Shown: positions 1 through 16,505 of the stretch, piece by piece
Layout: each line of letters begins with the position of its first letter
How positions within the stretch are numbered: position 1 is the stretch's first letter
From: Lentzea kentuckyensis
GTDB taxonomy: Bacteria; Actinomycetota; Actinomycetes; Mycobacteriales; Pseudonocardiaceae
DNA: 64,000 bases
Reading direction: 5' to 3'
Assembly (NCBI RefSeq): GCF_002150765.1
Contig: NZ_MUYM01000033.1
Location: 1 to 64,000 of the forward strand
Program-made: the position numbers and the translations under genes
Notes under the pieces: generated by a model
What the model was told of the DNA's origin: nothing
Databases searched by the model: none
Seen by the model: only the letters and a program-made list of their open reading frames with translations

Positions 1-130
1 CAATCTATCTACTCAAAGGAATTACCTCGACGAGGAGGTAATTCATATATTACTGGCTGTGTTTCGGCACGCTGTTGAGTTCTCAAAGAACACGCGCACA
101 TCATCACGGTCCGCCATGCAGCGGCTCGAT
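1..130 (-). other. Pre-16S leader of an rrn operon (16S gene lies beyond the left edge)
   Basis: Read on the minus strand, positions 90-72 give TTCTTTGAGAACTCAACAG, a stretch found in the leader of many actinobacterial rRNA operons just before the 16S gene. Nearer the edge, 19-28 and 35-44 form a perfect 10-bp inverted repeat (GAATTACCTC / GAGGTAATTC) with a 6-base loop, probably a processing or antitermination hairpin. The 16S gene itself is not in the window. No protein gene is credible between 1 and 533. Confidence 0.8.
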
Positions 131-322
131 CCGAGGCTGTGTCGTACATAAGCTTGTGTTTTGAAACTTCGACGCCCTTGGCCTCTGAGCTCAGACGAGC
201 TACCAGCTGGGTCTTCATCGTTTCGCGGTCACCCACTCTACCACAGTCAGTGGAAGCTTGGTTCGTGACCCTCGTCGCGCTCCGTTCCGGTGTTCCCGGC
301 CCGTTCCGCGCTGACATGGAGA

Positions 323-351
323 AAGTTACACGCACGCCAACTCAGGGTCAA
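323..351 (-). promoter_or_regulatory. rrn promoter, TTGACC-N17-TAACTT
   Basis: On the minus strand the -35 box TTGACC (351-346) and the -10 box TAACTT (328-323) are separated by exactly 17 bases, giving a strong housekeeping-type promoter that reads into the rrn leader. The roughly 200 bases between it and the leader motif may hold further rrn promoters, but I could not support one. Confidence 0.65.
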
Positions 352-469
352 ATCGGGGGCAACCCTGCGCCCCGCGATTAAGAAACCGCAGGTCAGCAGC
401 CCCATACAGGACCCATGGACACGCTATCGCAGGGCCACTACCGCGCACACTGTGACCGCCGTCACTCCA

Positions 470-513
470 AGAAAGATCGAAGGCCGCCGATCCGCAGCGG
501 GATCGACGGCCTT
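470..513 (-). terminator. Rho-independent terminator after tyrS
   Basis: A 14-bp stem with one mismatch (480-493 pairing with 500-513, six-base loop) lies 20 bases past the tyrS stop and is followed on the minus strand by a T-rich run (TTTCTT). It separates tyrS from the rrn promoter downstream. Confidence 0.75.
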
Positions 514-533
514 CAGACACCAGAACGTGCAGG

Positions 534-1817
534 TCAGAGCTCTACCTGGACGCTCGCGTTGTTGCGCTTGCCGCGACGGAGGACCAGCCACTGGCCGTGG
601 AGCAGGTCCGACGCGGCCGGCTTCCACTCCTCGTCGGTCACCTTCGCGTTGTTCACGTAGGCACCGCCCTCGTTCACCGTCCGCCGCGCGGCGCCCCGGC
701 TCTCGGCCAGGCCCGACGCGATCAGCAGGTCGACGATCGTGGGCTCGTCCGCCAGCTTCACCTGGCCCTTGGGCGCCTCGGCGAGTGCCGCCTCCAGCAC
801 CGACGCGTCCAGGTCACGCAGTTCGCCCCGGCCGAACAGCGCCGACGACGCGAGGATGACCTGCTGCGTGGCGCGCTCGCCGTGCACCAGGTCGGTGAAC
901 TCCTGCGCGAGCCGCTTCTGCGCGGCACGCTGGTGCGGCGCCTCGGCGGTCAGCTTCGCCAGCTCGTCCAACTCCTCCCGCGAGAGGAACGTGAACAGGC
1001 GCAGGTAGTTCAGCACCGTGACGTCGTCGACGTTCACGAAGTACTGGTACCAGGCGTACGGCGAGGTCATCTCCGGGTCGAGCCACACGCGCCCGCCACC
1101 GGTCGACTTCCCGAACTTGGCGCCTTGGGCGTCGGTCACCAGCGGGCAGGTCAGCGCGTGCACCGCCTTGCCCTCGACCCGGCGCACCAGGTCGACACCG
1201 CTGACGATGTTGCCCCACTGGTCCGAGCCGCCGACCTGCAGCGAGGTGCCGTAGCGCCGGTTGAGCTCCAGGTAGTCGTTGGACTGCAGCAGCACGTAGC
1301 TGAACTCGGTGTACGACATGCCGTCGGACTCGAGCCTGCGCTTCACCGTCTCCCGCGACAACATCACGTTCATCGAGAAGTGCTTGCCGATGTCGCGCAT
1401 GAACTCCAACGCGCTGACCTGGGCCGTCCAGTTCAGGTTGTTCTCGACGATCGCACCCGTGGGCGAGTCGTCGAACTCGACGAACCGCTCCAGCTGGCCG
1501 CGGATCCGGTCGGCCCACTCGGCGATGGTGTCGAGCGGGTTCAGCGTGCGTTCACCGGTGTCGCGCGGGTCGCCGATCATGCCCGTGGCACCGCCGGCCA
1601 GCACGATCGGCCGGTGGCCCGCCATCTGGAAGCGCTTGAGCATGAGCAACGGGACCAGGTTGCCCGCGTGCAACGACGGCGCCGTCGGGTCGAAACCGCA
1701 ATAGAGGGTGAGCGGACCGGCGTCCAGGTCCTTGCGGAGTGCGTCGAGGTCGGTGGACGTCGCGATCAGGCCGCGCCAGGCCAGTTCGTCAAGGATGTGC
1801 TCGCTCACGTCACTCAT
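534..1817 (-). CDS. tyrS: Tyrosine--tRNA ligase
   Basis: Class I aminoacyl-tRNA synthetase that attaches tyrosine to tRNA-Tyr in the cytoplasm. The 427-residue product has the usual length. It carries the HIGH-type motif as HAGN near residue 51, the tyrosine pocket region ([15 protein letters not shown]), the KMSKS-type motif as KFGKS near residue 237, and a C-terminal S4 RNA-binding domain ([20 protein letters not shown]). The start is the ATG followed by SDVSEHIL, typical of actinobacterial TyrRS. It stands alone, transcribed toward the rrn operon, with its own terminator; tyrS upstream of rrn is a common actinobacterial arrangement. Confidence 0.97.
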   Translation of the reverse strand: MSDVSEHILDELAWRGLIATSTDLDALRKDLDAGPLTLYCGFDPTAPSLHAGNLVPLLMLKRFQMAGHRPIVLAGGATGMIGDPRDTGERTLNPLDTIAEWADRIRGQLERFVEFDDSPTGAIVENNLNWTAQVSALEFMRDIGKHFSMNVMLSRETVKRRLESDGMSYTEFSYVLLQSNDYLELNRRYGTSLQVGGSDQWGNIVSGVDLVRRVEGKAVHALTCPLVTDAQGAKFGKSTGGGRVWLDPEMTSPYAWYQYFVNVDDVTVLNYLRLFTFLSREELDELAKLTAEAPHQRAAQKRLAQEFTDLVHGERATQQVILASSALFGRGELRDLDASVLEAALAEAPKGQVKLADEPTIVDLLIASGLAESRGAARRTVNEGGAYVNNAKVTDEEWKPAASDLLHGQWLVLRRGKRNNASVQVEL

Positions 1818-1875
1818 TGTCGCCTACCAGGTCTAACGGGTTTCGACCCGGTGCCGGTCCGGGTACGTCAACGCC

Positions 1876-2313
1876 ATGACGGAGCCACGTGACGAGTTGC
1901 GGCGGCCCACTGAGCGCATGCCGCGCGTGAACGACCCTGTCGTCGAGGAACGCGTTGTGGAAGAGCGCGACGACTACCGCAAGGTGCGGACGGTGCGGAC
2001 CGTCTGCGCGGTCATCGACATCGTGTGCTGGACGTTCGCCATCGTGCTGTTGGTGCACATCTTCCTGGTGGTGGCGGGCGCGAACGCCGGCAACGGCTTC
2101 TTCCAGTTCGTCGCCGGCTGGGCGAGCGGGATCACCCTGGGCCTCGACGGCCTGTTCACCCCGGACAGCCAGGCCGTGGCGGTCCTGTTCAACGAGGGCC
2201 TGGCCGCGGCGCTGTGGCTGATCCTCGGCGCGTTGCTGACGAACCTGATCACGCGCCTGGCGCTGCCGGTCGACCACCGGCGTGCCTGGTACCGCCGGTC
2301 CGTTCGGCCGTAA
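1876..2313 (+). CDS. Small integral membrane protein, unknown function
   Basis: A 145-residue protein with a charged N-terminal tail (about 35 residues, rich in Arg/Glu) followed by two strong hydrophobic segments near residues 42-66 and 108-126, and a short basic C-terminus. Both ends are probably cytoplasmic. It is divergent from tyrS (58 bases apart) and its stop lies 11 bases before the TIR-protein gene, so the two may be co-transcribed. I do not recognise a named family; it resembles the many short actinobacterial two-helix membrane proteins. Function unassigned. Confidence 0.75.
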   Translation: MTEPRDELRRPTERMPRVNDPVVEERVVEERDDYRKVRTVRTVCAVIDIVCWTFAIVLLVHIFLVVAGANAGNGFFQFVAGWASGITLGLDGLFTPDSQAVAVLFNEGLAAALWLILGALLTNLITRLALPVDHRRAWYRRSVRP

Positions 2314-2324
2314 AGAATGGCGGG

Positions 2325-3356
2325 GTGACCGAGTACGAGTTCGACGTCGCCCTGTCGTGCGCCGAGAAGGACCGGGAGCTGGTGCTTCCGGTCCTCCGGT
2401 GTTTGAAGGACCTGGACGTCGAGGTCTTCTACGACAAGGAACGCGAGGGCGAGTGGTGGGGCCTCGACCTCGTCGAGTACTTCTCGGAGGCGTACTCCCG
2501 CCGCGCGAGGTACGTGCTCGTTTTCACCTCGAAGCACTACGTGGACAAGTGGGCACGACTGCAACGCCGCGTCACGCTTGAACGCGCGTTGGAGCAGCAC
2601 ACCGAGTACATGTTGCCGATCCGCATCGATGACACCCCGGTACCGGGGCTCCCGTCGACCATCGGCTACCTCGACCTGCGCGTGCACGAGCCAGACGTCA
2701 TCGCGGATGCCGTGGTGCAGAAGCTCGCACAGCACCGTGCGGAGTTCACGGCACAGACACTGATCACGCCCACATCAGTAGCAGCGCTCGCCCGGGAGAA
2801 ACCGCGCGGGTGGGAGTACCTGCTCTACGTCACCGTTGTCTCGCAAGGACTTGGCGAGCTGGAGTCGAAGTACTGGGAACACTTCCTCCGCTACGCGCCG
2901 CGCAACGGGACCGTCGAGCACGGCACCGGGATCACGCTGATCCGGGACCGCAACGTGATGCTGAGCGAGATCATCAAGGTCGCCGTGGAGACGGTGTTCA
3001 CCGCGGACACCCAGGAGGCCGCGTTCGGAGAGCCGGGGGTGCCGGGCGACCCGGACCGGATCGTGCACCTCGGCGAGCTGTTCGTGCGCACGTTCGACGA
3101 GATCCTGGAGTGGGCCCGCGGGATCCACGGGACCAGCTACGCGAGCGAACCCGCGCGGATCGCCGCCCGGCTTCAGGCGCAGTTCGCGGACCAGCAGCTC
3201 CGGGCGATGCACGCGGTCGCGTCGGACCTGCGCGAGGTCGCGGACACGTTGGTCGAGCGGTTGACCGCCGGCGAGCAGATCAACATGACGATGCCGCTGG
3301 TGTTCGAGGTGGATCCCGAGCTGGAGCGGAAGTTCAAGACGGCGTTGGAGAAGCTC

Positions 3357-3365
<9 letters not shown>
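2325..3365 (+). CDS. TIR-domain protein with Gln at the catalytic Glu position
   Basis: The first about 125 residues form a bacterial TIR domain of the TIR_2 type: strand A EYEFDVALSCAEKD, a FYDKE segment, a WWGLDLVEYF helix and the closing IDDTPVPGLPSTIGYLDL. Active bacterial and SARM1 TIR NADases have Glu four residues after a conserved Trp; here W76 is followed by Q80 (KWARLQRR), so NAD hydrolysis may be lost. Residues 130-346 are a mostly helical region I do not recognise. The start is GTG at 2325, chosen because the TIR fold begins at once and the preceding gene ends at 2313. The 3' end overlaps the convergent glycosylase gene by 9 bases. Function (immunity, signalling or scaffold) is unproven. 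Confidence 0.8.
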
Positions 3366-5349
<1,984 letters not shown>

Positions 5350-5608
5350 TCAGCTAGCGAAGTCGTAAAGCGATTCTTCCGAACGGGCGACGAGACCCAC
5401 GACGCGCCCCTCGTACAGCGCGACGTCGACCTCGCCGTGGCCCGACGGCAAAGCCATCCGCGCCACCCGCACGGCGACCGAGCCCAGGCTCGACCGCACC
5501 ACACCGGCGCGGAAGTTGATCTCACGGACCGCCTCGGCCACGGAGACGGTCTCGCCGTCCACCGCGACCGGCACCCCCGCGTCGAACGTCAGGACAACGT
5601 GCACGGGC

Positions 5609-5616
<8 letters not shown>
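5350..5616 (-). CDS. 88-residue ORF derived from argG (argininosuccinate synthase remnant)
   Basis: It occupies the place where argG sits in many actinobacterial arg operons (argR-argG-argH). Two blocks look like ArgG: residues 3-37 ([15 protein letters not shown]...[10 protein letters not shown]) resemble the middle of ArgG (FxxGVPVxVDG...ExNRRAG), and residues 60-88 ([13 protein letters not shown]...RSEESLYDF) resemble its C-terminal end (GEVRLVL...GRRSAESLYDF). The N-terminal nucleotide-binding region and the part between the blocks are absent, so it cannot be a synthase. The ORF is nevertheless open and its ATG overlaps the argR stop, so it is probably still translated. Comparison rests on remembered ArgG sequence. 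A functional argG must lie elsewhere, or the strain needs arginine. Confidence 0.6.
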
Positions 5617-8173
<2,557 letters not shown>

Positions 8174-8177
<4 letters not shown>

Positions 8178-9039
8178 TTGTCCCCCAAGACCATCGTTCC
8201 GACACCTTCAGTGGTGAACACTTCGAGCAACACGCTGTGGGCCAGCCGGCCGTCGATCACGTGCGCCTGCGGGACCCCGCCGCGCACCGCCCGCAGGCAG
8301 GCCTCCATCTTCGGCACCATGCCGCTTTCCAGGTCCGGCAGGATCTTCTCCAGCTCGGAAGCGCGGATCTGGTGCAGCAGCGACGACTTGTCCGGCCAGT
8401 TCGAGTACAGGCCTTCGACGTCGGTCAGCACGACGAGCTTCTCCGCGCCGAGAGCGACCGCGAGAGCGCCGGCGGCCGTGTCCGCGTTCACGTTGTGCGG
8501 CACGCCGTTGATGTCCGGCGCGACCGACGACACGACCGGAATACGGCCCGCACGAACGATGTCGAGCACCGCGTCCGGGTTGACCTCGGTGATGTCGCCG
8601 ACGAGACCGATGTCGACCTCTTCACCGTCCACGATCGCGCCGCGGCGGGTCGCCGTGAACAGGTGGGCGTCCTCGCCGGAAATGCCGACGGCGTAAGGAC
8701 CGTGCTGGTTGATCAGGCCGACGAGCTCCCGCCCGACCTGGCCGACCAGGACCATCCGCACGACGTCCATGGCTTCCGGCGTCGTGACGCGCAGGCCGCC
8801 GCGGAACTCGCTGTGGATGCCGAGCTTGTCCAGCATCGACTTGATCTGCGGTCCGCCGCCGTGCACGACGACGGGGCGCAGGCCGCACAGCCGCAGGAAC
8901 ACCATGTCCTCGGCGAACGCCTTCTTCAGCTCATCGTCGACCATGGCGTTGCCGCCGTACTTGACGACCACGAGCGCGCCGCGGAAACGCTCCAGCCACG
9001 GCAGCGCTTCGACGAGGACTGCCGCCTTTTCTTGTGCGT

Positions 9040-9043
<4 letters not shown>
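8174..9043 (-). CDS. argB: Acetylglutamate kinase
   Basis: Phosphorylates N-acetylglutamate with ATP; in many bacteria it is the arginine-inhibited control point. The 289-residue protein starts with a mobile N-terminal helix ([29 protein letters not shown]), which in arginine-sensitive hexameric enzymes forms the inter-dimer contact, followed by the VHGGGPQI glycine-rich loop, the LVGLINQHG segment and a C-terminal nucleotide-binding part ([11 protein letters not shown]). Feedback inhibition is an inference from this helix. Four-base overlaps with argJ and argD. Confidence 0.96.
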
Positions 9044-11273
<2,230 letters not shown>

Positions 11274-11305
11274 CTGGAATGCGCACGCGGGGAGCTTTCG
11301 TTCGC

Positions 11306-11340
11306 TCTCACCGCACGCGGGGGCCCCGCGTGCGGTGAGA
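11306..11340. repeat. Perfect 35-base palindrome between argC and the kinase gene
   Basis: Arms TCTCACCGCACGCGGGG and CCCCGCGTGCGGTGAGA (17 bases each) flank a single central G. It lies between two divergent genes, so it is not an ordinary end-of-gene terminator; no T-run follows on either strand. It could be an operator, a cruciform or a 5'-UTR hairpin of the kinase transcript. Confidence 0.7.
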
Positions 11341-11406
11341 ACATGCATGGCCACTTGGCTGGCGATGCGGGCCAGGTGGCGCTGGGAGGGGCGGCGGGGG
11401 TCGGCC

Positions 11407-12903
11407 ATGATGATCAGCGTGAACGTGAAGGTGCGCGACGGGCTCTGGGCGGTCGGCGCCCTCCTGTTGGCGCTGGTGACGGTGGTGGCACCGCTCGGCA
11501 GGCCGATCCACTGGTGGCTGATCGTGGCCTCCGCGGTGTGGGCCGCGGCGCTGGTGCCGATCAGCGCGCGGTACCCGCGATGGGCGATCGTGCTCACAGC
11601 TCCCCTGAACGCGGTCAACAACCTGCTCGCGATCGCCCCGACCTCGCTCGTGATCTTCCGTGCCGCCCGGTCCGTGCGCTCGCAGGGACAGCTGTGGGCG
11701 TTGATCGGCGTCACCGCGGTGCTGCAGGCGGCGTTCGGCGCTCTGCACGCGTGGCGGGCCGGGGACAGCTCCTTCGAGTACCTGATCGGGACCGGGTTCA
11801 CCGTGGTGTTCCTGCTGATCTTTCCCGCGGTGGCCGGTGCGCTGGTCGGGCGGCGCAAGCCGTTGACGCAGGTCTTGATGGAACGCAACGACTACTTGGA
11901 ACACACACGGTTGTTGACCGCGAACACCGCCAGGTCCGCCACGCGCGCACACATCGCGAGCGAGATGCACGACATGCTCAGCCACCGGCTCCGACAGCTG
12001 AGCGCGCACGCGGGCGCATTGGAGCGGTCTGCCGCCGAGCAAGCCCCGGAGCTGCGCGAACAGGTCGAGTTGATCCGCAAGACGTCTGCCGTCGCGATCG
12101 ACGAACTGCGCGAGATCCTCGGGGTGCTCGGAACGATCGAGGCCAGTGAGGACGCCGGTACGCGCACCGACGTCGAACGGCTCGTGGCTGCGTCTGCTGC
12201 TGCGGGCGTGTCCGTTGTTTTGACGTGGACCGGTGACGATCTGGCTGACGCCGACGCACGGCTGAGGAGAGCAGTGCACCGGGTCGTGCGTGAAGCACTC
12301 ACGAACGTGCACAAGCACGCGCCGTCCGCACAAACGCGCGTGTCGGTGGTCGTCGCCGAACGCGTGGTCGTCGAGGTGGTCAACGGCCCCAGCGGCGAGC
12401 CGAGGGGTGGCGGTACCCGGCGCGGGCTCATCGGGCTGGAGGAACGGGTCGAGCTGATCGGTGGGTCGTTCAGCGCCGGACCGGACGCCGGCGGGTTCCG
12501 GGTCACGGCCGACCTGCCGGCGCACCCGGTGGTGCCGGAGGAGACGGGCGCGGCGAGTGCCGTGACGGAGGCGCCGCCACCGATCACCGCCGAGATCCTG
12601 ACCGTGCCGCGCGTGGTCGGCAGCGGCTGCCTCGCCACGCTGTCCGTCGTCCCGGCGCTCGGCACCGCGTTCGTCCTGCTCATCGTCGCGATCTTCAGCA
12701 GGACCGAGATGAGCCGGCCGGAGTTCGACGCGTTCCAGGTGTCGGTCGCGCACGAGGAGGAAGTCACCGAGACGTTCGGGTTCGGCGTGCCCTCGGACAA
12801 CGCGGGGTGCTTCCGCTATCACGTGCGCGCCGAAGCCGGCGACTTCGAGCTGTGCTTCGACCGGAAGGGTGTGCTGACCACGAAGAGGGAGCTGGCCCGG
12901 TGA
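11407..12903 (+). CDS. Sensor histidine kinase (NarL/HisKA_3 type) with C-terminal membrane segment
   Basis: Membrane sensor kinase of 498 residues. Four or five hydrophobic segments fill residues 12-150, then comes the HisKA_3 dimerisation helix with the phospho-acceptor H188 in SEMHDMLSHRL, the N-box REALTNVHKHAP and the G-box RRGLIGLEERVELIGGSF. After the ATPase domain there is an unusual extra part: a hydrophobic helix (CLATLSVVPALGTAFVLLIVAIF) and an about 70-residue tail with two cysteines (GCFRYHV, ELCFD). The start is the first of two adjacent ATGs after a GGAGGGG site. Its stop overlaps the GTG of a paralogous kinase. Signal unknown. Confidence 0.9.
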   Translation: MMISVNVKVRDGLWAVGALLLALVTVVAPLGRPIHWWLIVASAVWAAALVPISARYPRWAIVLTAPLNAVNNLLAIAPTSLVIFRAARSVRSQGQLWALIGVTAVLQAAFGALHAWRAGDSSFEYLIGTGFTVVFLLIFPAVAGALVGRRKPLTQVLMERNDYLEHTRLLTANTARSATRAHIASEMHDMLSHRLRQLSAHAGALERSAAEQAPELREQVELIRKTSAVAIDELREILGVLGTIEASEDAGTRTDVERLVAASAAAGVSVVLTWTGDDLADADARLRRAVHRVVREALTNVHKHAPSAQTRVSVVVAERVVVEVVNGPSGEPRGGGTRRGLIGLEERVELIGGSFSAGPDAGGFRVTADLPAHPVVPEETGAASAVTEAPPPITAEILTVPRVVGSGCLATLSVVPALGTAFVLLIVAIFSRTEMSRPEFDAFQVSVAHEEEVTETFGFGVPSDNAGCFRYHVRAEAGDFELCFDRKGVLTTKRELAR

Positions 12904-14354
12904 GGCACTTCTGGACCGTGCTCGCGTTCCTGGTCGGCCTGGTGCCGCTGATCGCCCCGCTCGCACCGGTGCCGCACACGTTGCTGATCATCGCGTCGGC
13001 GCTGTGGATCGCGGCTCTCGTGCAGGTCGCCTCGCGCAGACCCGAGTGGGCGCTGTTGCTCACCGCGCCGCTGTTCGCGGTCAACAACCTGTGGGCGATG
13101 GCCACCACCGCGTTCGTCGTGTTCGCCGCGTCCCGGCGCATCCCCCGGCTCGGCCGGCTGTGGGTGTTGCTCGGCGTTACGACGTTGCTGCAAGCCGGCT
13201 TCAGCCTGTTCCAGATCGACCAGTCCACCTCGCTGTGGGAGGGCCTGGTCGGCGGCATCCTGGGATCCGCGTTCTTCGTGGTCTTCCCTGCCGTCTCCGG
13301 CATGCTGCTCGGCCGCCGCAAGCCGATGGTCCATCTGCTGCAGGAACGCAACGAGTACCTGGAGCGCGCCCGTGCCCTGACCGCCGCGTCGGCCCGTTCC
13401 GAGGAACGCGCGCACATCGCGGGCGAGATGCACGACATGCTCGGCCACCGGCTCAGCCTGATCTCCATCCACGCCGGCGCGTTGGAACTGGCCACCGCTT
13501 CCCGAGCACCTCAGTTGCACGAACAGGCCGAGCTGATCCGCACCACGTCGTCACTCGCGATGGCGGAACTGCGCGAGATCCTCGGCGTGCTGCGGACCAG
13601 CCCGGAACCCGAGTCGCTCGACGAGGACACCGGCACCCGCTCCGACATCGCCGCGCTGGTCGAAGGTTCCTCCGCCTCGCTCGACTGGTCCGGCGACGAC
13701 CTGCACGGCGCCGATCCGCGAACCCGGCGCGCGGTGCAGCGAGTGGTCCGCGAGGCGTTGACCAACGTGCGCAAGCACGCCCCTGCAGCCTGCACGCGCG
13801 TGCAGGTCGCGGTCCAGAACGGACGAGTACGAATCCAGGTGTTGAACGGACCGTCTGTGTCGACTCCGGGCAAGGGCGCTCGGCGGGGTCTGATCGGTTT
13901 GGAGGAACGCGTCGGCCTGCTCGGCGGCTCGTTCAGCGCGGGCCAGCCGATCGAGGGCGGCTTCCGGGTGGCGGCGGACGTGCCGCTGCACCCGTCGGCC
14001 GCACCTGTCGCCGAGGTCGCGGAGGTGCCACCGCCACTCGCGGCCGAGATCCTGACCGTGCCGCGCGTTGTGGGCGGCGGGTGCCTCGGGCTGTTGGCGT
14101 TGCTGCCGATCGTCGGTGCGTTGATCGTGCTGCTGCTGTTCGCGTTGCTCAACCCGACGCAGATGAACGCGCCGTACTTCGACTCATTGAAGGTGGGCGT
14201 CACCTCGGAGGAGGAGATCATGGAGCAGTTCGGGGTCGGGCAGCTCGGGGTCGACGGGTGCTCGCGGTTCCAGACTTCGCACAACGCCGAACTGTCCTAC
14301 AAGCTGTGTTTCCGAGACGGCAAGCTGCACTCGAAGGAGCAGGAGCGCCCGTAG
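12900..14354 (+). CDS. Second, paralogous sensor histidine kinase
   Basis: 484 residues, clearly a tandem duplicate of the preceding kinase: same hydrophobic N-terminus, H178 in GEMHDMLGHRLSLISIHAGALE, N-box REALTNVRKHAP, G-box RRGLIGLEERVGLLGGSF, and the same post-catalytic helix (LLALLPIVGALIVLLLFALL) with a two-cysteine tail (DGCSRF, YKLCFRDG). The GTG at 12900 overlaps the upstream stop, indicating coupling. Its H-box (HDMLGHRLSLI) is closer to the family consensus than that of the first kinase. Both kinases probably feed the single response regulator that follows. Confidence 0.9.
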   Translation: MRHFWTVLAFLVGLVPLIAPLAPVPHTLLIIASALWIAALVQVASRRPEWALLLTAPLFAVNNLWAMATTAFVVFAASRRIPRLGRLWVLLGVTTLLQAGFSLFQIDQSTSLWEGLVGGILGSAFFVVFPAVSGMLLGRRKPMVHLLQERNEYLERARALTAASARSEERAHIAGEMHDMLGHRLSLISIHAGALELATASRAPQLHEQAELIRTTSSLAMAELREILGVLRTSPEPESLDEDTGTRSDIAALVEGSSASLDWSGDDLHGADPRTRRAVQRVVREALTNVRKHAPAACTRVQVAVQNGRVRIQVLNGPSVSTPGKGARRGLIGLEERVGLLGGSFSAGQPIEGGFRVAADVPLHPSAAPVAEVAEVPPPLAAEILTVPRVVGGGCLGLLALLPIVGALIVLLLFALLNPTQMNAPYFDSLKVGVTSEEEIMEQFGVGQLGVDGCSRFQTSHNAELSYKLCFRDGKLHSKEQERP

Positions 14355-14364
14355 GCTGCGGTGC

Positions 14365-15006
14365 GTGATCCGAGTCCTCATCGCCGACGACGAGACGCTG
14401 ATGCGTGCCGGCATCCGGTTGATCCTGGAGAACGACCCGGAGATCACCGTGGTCGCCGAGGCCGGTGACGGCAAGCAGGCCGTCGAGCTCACCCGGCAGC
14501 ACACCGTCGACGTGGCCCTGCTCGACATCCGCATGCCCGGCGGCGACGGTCTCAAGGCCGCCGAGCAGATCGCCAAGACCGCCAACGTCGTCATGCTCAC
14601 GACGTTCGGCGAGGACTCCTACGTGGCGCAGGCGATGAAGGTCGGCGCGACCGGGTTCCTGCTCAAGGACACGCCGCCGCAGGAGCTGATCAACGCGGTG
14701 CGCAAGGCGGCCAACGGTGAACCGATCCTCGCACCGCAGATCACCAAGCGCCTGATCGAACGCCACCTCACCGCCCCTGACGACGGCTCGGCGGCGCGCC
14801 AGAAGATCGACGCGCTCACCGACACCGAACGCAAGGTGCTCAGGCTCGTGGGCGAGGGGCTGTCCAACACCGAGATCGGTGAGCAGCTCTACCTGGCGAC
14901 CGGCACGGTGAAGGCGCACATCAGCCGGATCCTGCCCAAGCTGGGGTGCGCCAACCGCGTGCAGGCCGCCATCGTGGCCCACGACGCCGGGCTCACGCGG
15001 TCGTGA
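14365..15006 (+). CDS. NarL/FixJ-type response regulator
   Basis: 213-residue DNA-binding regulator. Receiver domain with acidic pair D8/D9, phospho-acceptor D54 in ALLDIRMPG, Thr in VVMLTTFG and Lys in FLLKDTPP; C-terminal LuxR-type helix-turn-helix (LTDTERKVLRLVGEGLSNTEIGEQLYLATGTVKAHISRILPKL). GTG start 10 bases after the second kinase; it completes a three-gene operon. The stop abuts the convergent sthA stop with no spacer and no terminator visible. Target genes unknown. Confidence 0.95.
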   Translation: MIRVLIADDETLMRAGIRLILENDPEITVVAEAGDGKQAVELTRQHTVDVALLDIRMPGGDGLKAAEQIAKTANVVMLTTFGEDSYVAQAMKVGATGFLLKDTPPQELINAVRKAANGEPILAPQITKRLIERHLTAPDDGSAARQKIDALTDTERKVLRLVGEGLSNTEIGEQLYLATGTVKAHISRILPKLGCANRVQAAIVAHDAGLTRS

Positions 15007-16422
15007 TCACCGCGTCGTGAAGCGGTCCAGGGCGCGGATCTTGTTGGTGGCGTCCAGTGCCGCGACCTTGTAGGCCTCGGACAGCGTCGGGTAGTTGAAG
15101 ACCGTGTCGACCAGGTAGTCGACCGTGCCGCCACAGCCCATGACGGCCTGGCCGATGTGCACCAGGTCCGTCGCGCCCGTGCCGAACACGTGCACGCCGA
15201 GGATCTTGCGGTCCACAGTGGACACCAGCAGCTTCAGCATGCCGTACGCGTCGCCGACGATCTGGCCGCGGGCCAGTTCGCGGTAGCGGGAAATGCCGAC
15301 CTCGTAAGGAACAGCGGACGAGGTGAGCTCGGCTTCCGTCGCCCCGCAGTACGAGATCTCCGGGATCGTGTAGATGCCGATCGGCTGCAGCGCGGTCAGT
15401 TCGTGCACCGGCTCGCCGAACGCGTGGTACGCGGCCAGCCGGCCCTGGTCCATCGACGTCGCGGCGAGCGCCGGGAAACCGATCACGTCGCCGACGGCGT
15501 AGATGTGTTCGACCGGCGTGCGGTAGTGCTCGTCGACGGACAGCCGGCCGCGGTTGTCCGACTCCAGGCCGGCGGCGGCCAGGTCGAGCTTCTCGGTCGT
15601 GCCCTGGCGGCCAGCCGAGTACATGACGGCGGCGGCCGGGATGCGCTTGCCGGACGCCAGCGTCGTCACCGTGCCGCCGTCGGACACCTGGACGTTCACG
15701 ACCTTCTCGCCGAAGCGGAACGTGACGGCCTGGTCGCGCAGGTGGAACTTCAGCGACTCCACGATCTCCGGGTCGCAGAAGTCGAGCATCTTCTCGCGCT
15801 GCTCCACGACGGTGACGCGGGTGCCGAGCGCGGCGAACATCGACGCGTACTCGATGCCGATCACCCCGGCACCGACCACGACCAGCGACGACGGGATCTC
15901 CTGGAGGGCGAAGACCTCGTCCGAGTCGAGGATCCGCTCCTCGTCGAAGTCCACCACGGACGGGCGCGCGGGCGTCGTGCCGGTCGCGATCACGATGAAC
16001 TCGCCGGTGATCCTGGTGTGGTCGCCGCGGTGACTTCCTTCCACCGCAACGGTGTGCTCGTCGACGAACCGGCCGAAGCCGTTCAGCAGGTCGATGCCGT
16101 TGCGGTGCAGCTGGGCCCGGACGACCTGGACCTCGCGTCCGATCACGTGCTGCGTGCGGGCCATCAGATCGGTGATCGTGATGTCCTGCTTGACGCGGTA
16201 GCTCGCGCCGTACAGCTCGCGCTGGCTCATGCCGGTCAGGAACATGACGGCTTCGCGCAGCGTCTTCGACGGGATGGTGCCCGTGTTCGCGCAGACGCCG
16301 CCGACCATCTCCTGCTTGTCGATGATCGCTACTCGCTTGCCCAGTTTCGCACCCGCGATCGCCGCCTTCTGGCCACCAGGGCCAGAGCCGATGACGATCA
16401 GGTCGTAGTCGTACGGCGTCAT
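15007..16422 (-). CDS. sthA: Soluble NAD(P) transhydrogenase
   Basis: FAD flavoprotein that moves hydride between NADPH and NAD+. The 471-residue chain has the FAD dinucleotide loop [10 protein letters not shown], the second loop [13 protein letters not shown] for the nicotinamide nucleotide, and the C-terminal dimerisation domain. The disulfide of lipoamide-type relatives is broken here: the motif reads [14 protein letters not shown], so the second redox Cys is Thr, which is the mark of SthA rather than dihydrolipoamide dehydrogenase. Divergent from the ethylene-forming-enzyme gene. Confidence 0.93.
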   Translation of the reverse strand: MTPYDYDLIVIGSGPGGQKAAIAGAKLGKRVAIIDKQEMVGGVCANTGTIPSKTLREAVMFLTGMSQRELYGASYRVKQDITITDLMARTQHVIGREVQVVRAQLHRNGIDLLNGFGRFVDEHTVAVEGSHRGDHTRITGEFIVIATGTTPARPSVVDFDEERILDSDEVFALQEIPSSLVVVGAGVIGIEYASMFAALGTRVTVVEQREKMLDFCDPEIVESLKFHLRDQAVTFRFGEKVVNVQVSDGGTVTTLASGKRIPAAAVMYSAGRQGTTEKLDLAAAGLESDNRGRLSVDEHYRTPVEHIYAVGDVIGFPALAATSMDQGRLAAYHAFGEPVHELTALQPIGIYTIPEISYCGATEAELTSSAVPYEVGISRYRELARGQIVGDAYGMLKLLVSTVDRKILGVHVFGTGATDLVHIGQAVMGCGGTVDYLVDTVFNYPTLSEAYKVAALDATNKIRALDRFTTR

Positions 16423-16505
16423 GGTCAGCAGCCTACCGAGACGGATTCGATTCCACCTGTGAAAGAAAAATGAACCCGGCCAACGAAATGTTCGTTCGTT
16501 GGGCC

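Noticed and set aside
130..270. A second rrn promoter
   Set aside because: Only weak -10-like hexamers (TAGAGT, TATGTA) without a properly spaced -35 box were seen.
15007..16422. Dihydrolipoamide dehydrogenase
   Set aside because: The second redox Cys of the CxxxxC pair is Thr ([10 protein letters not shown]), which fits SthA.
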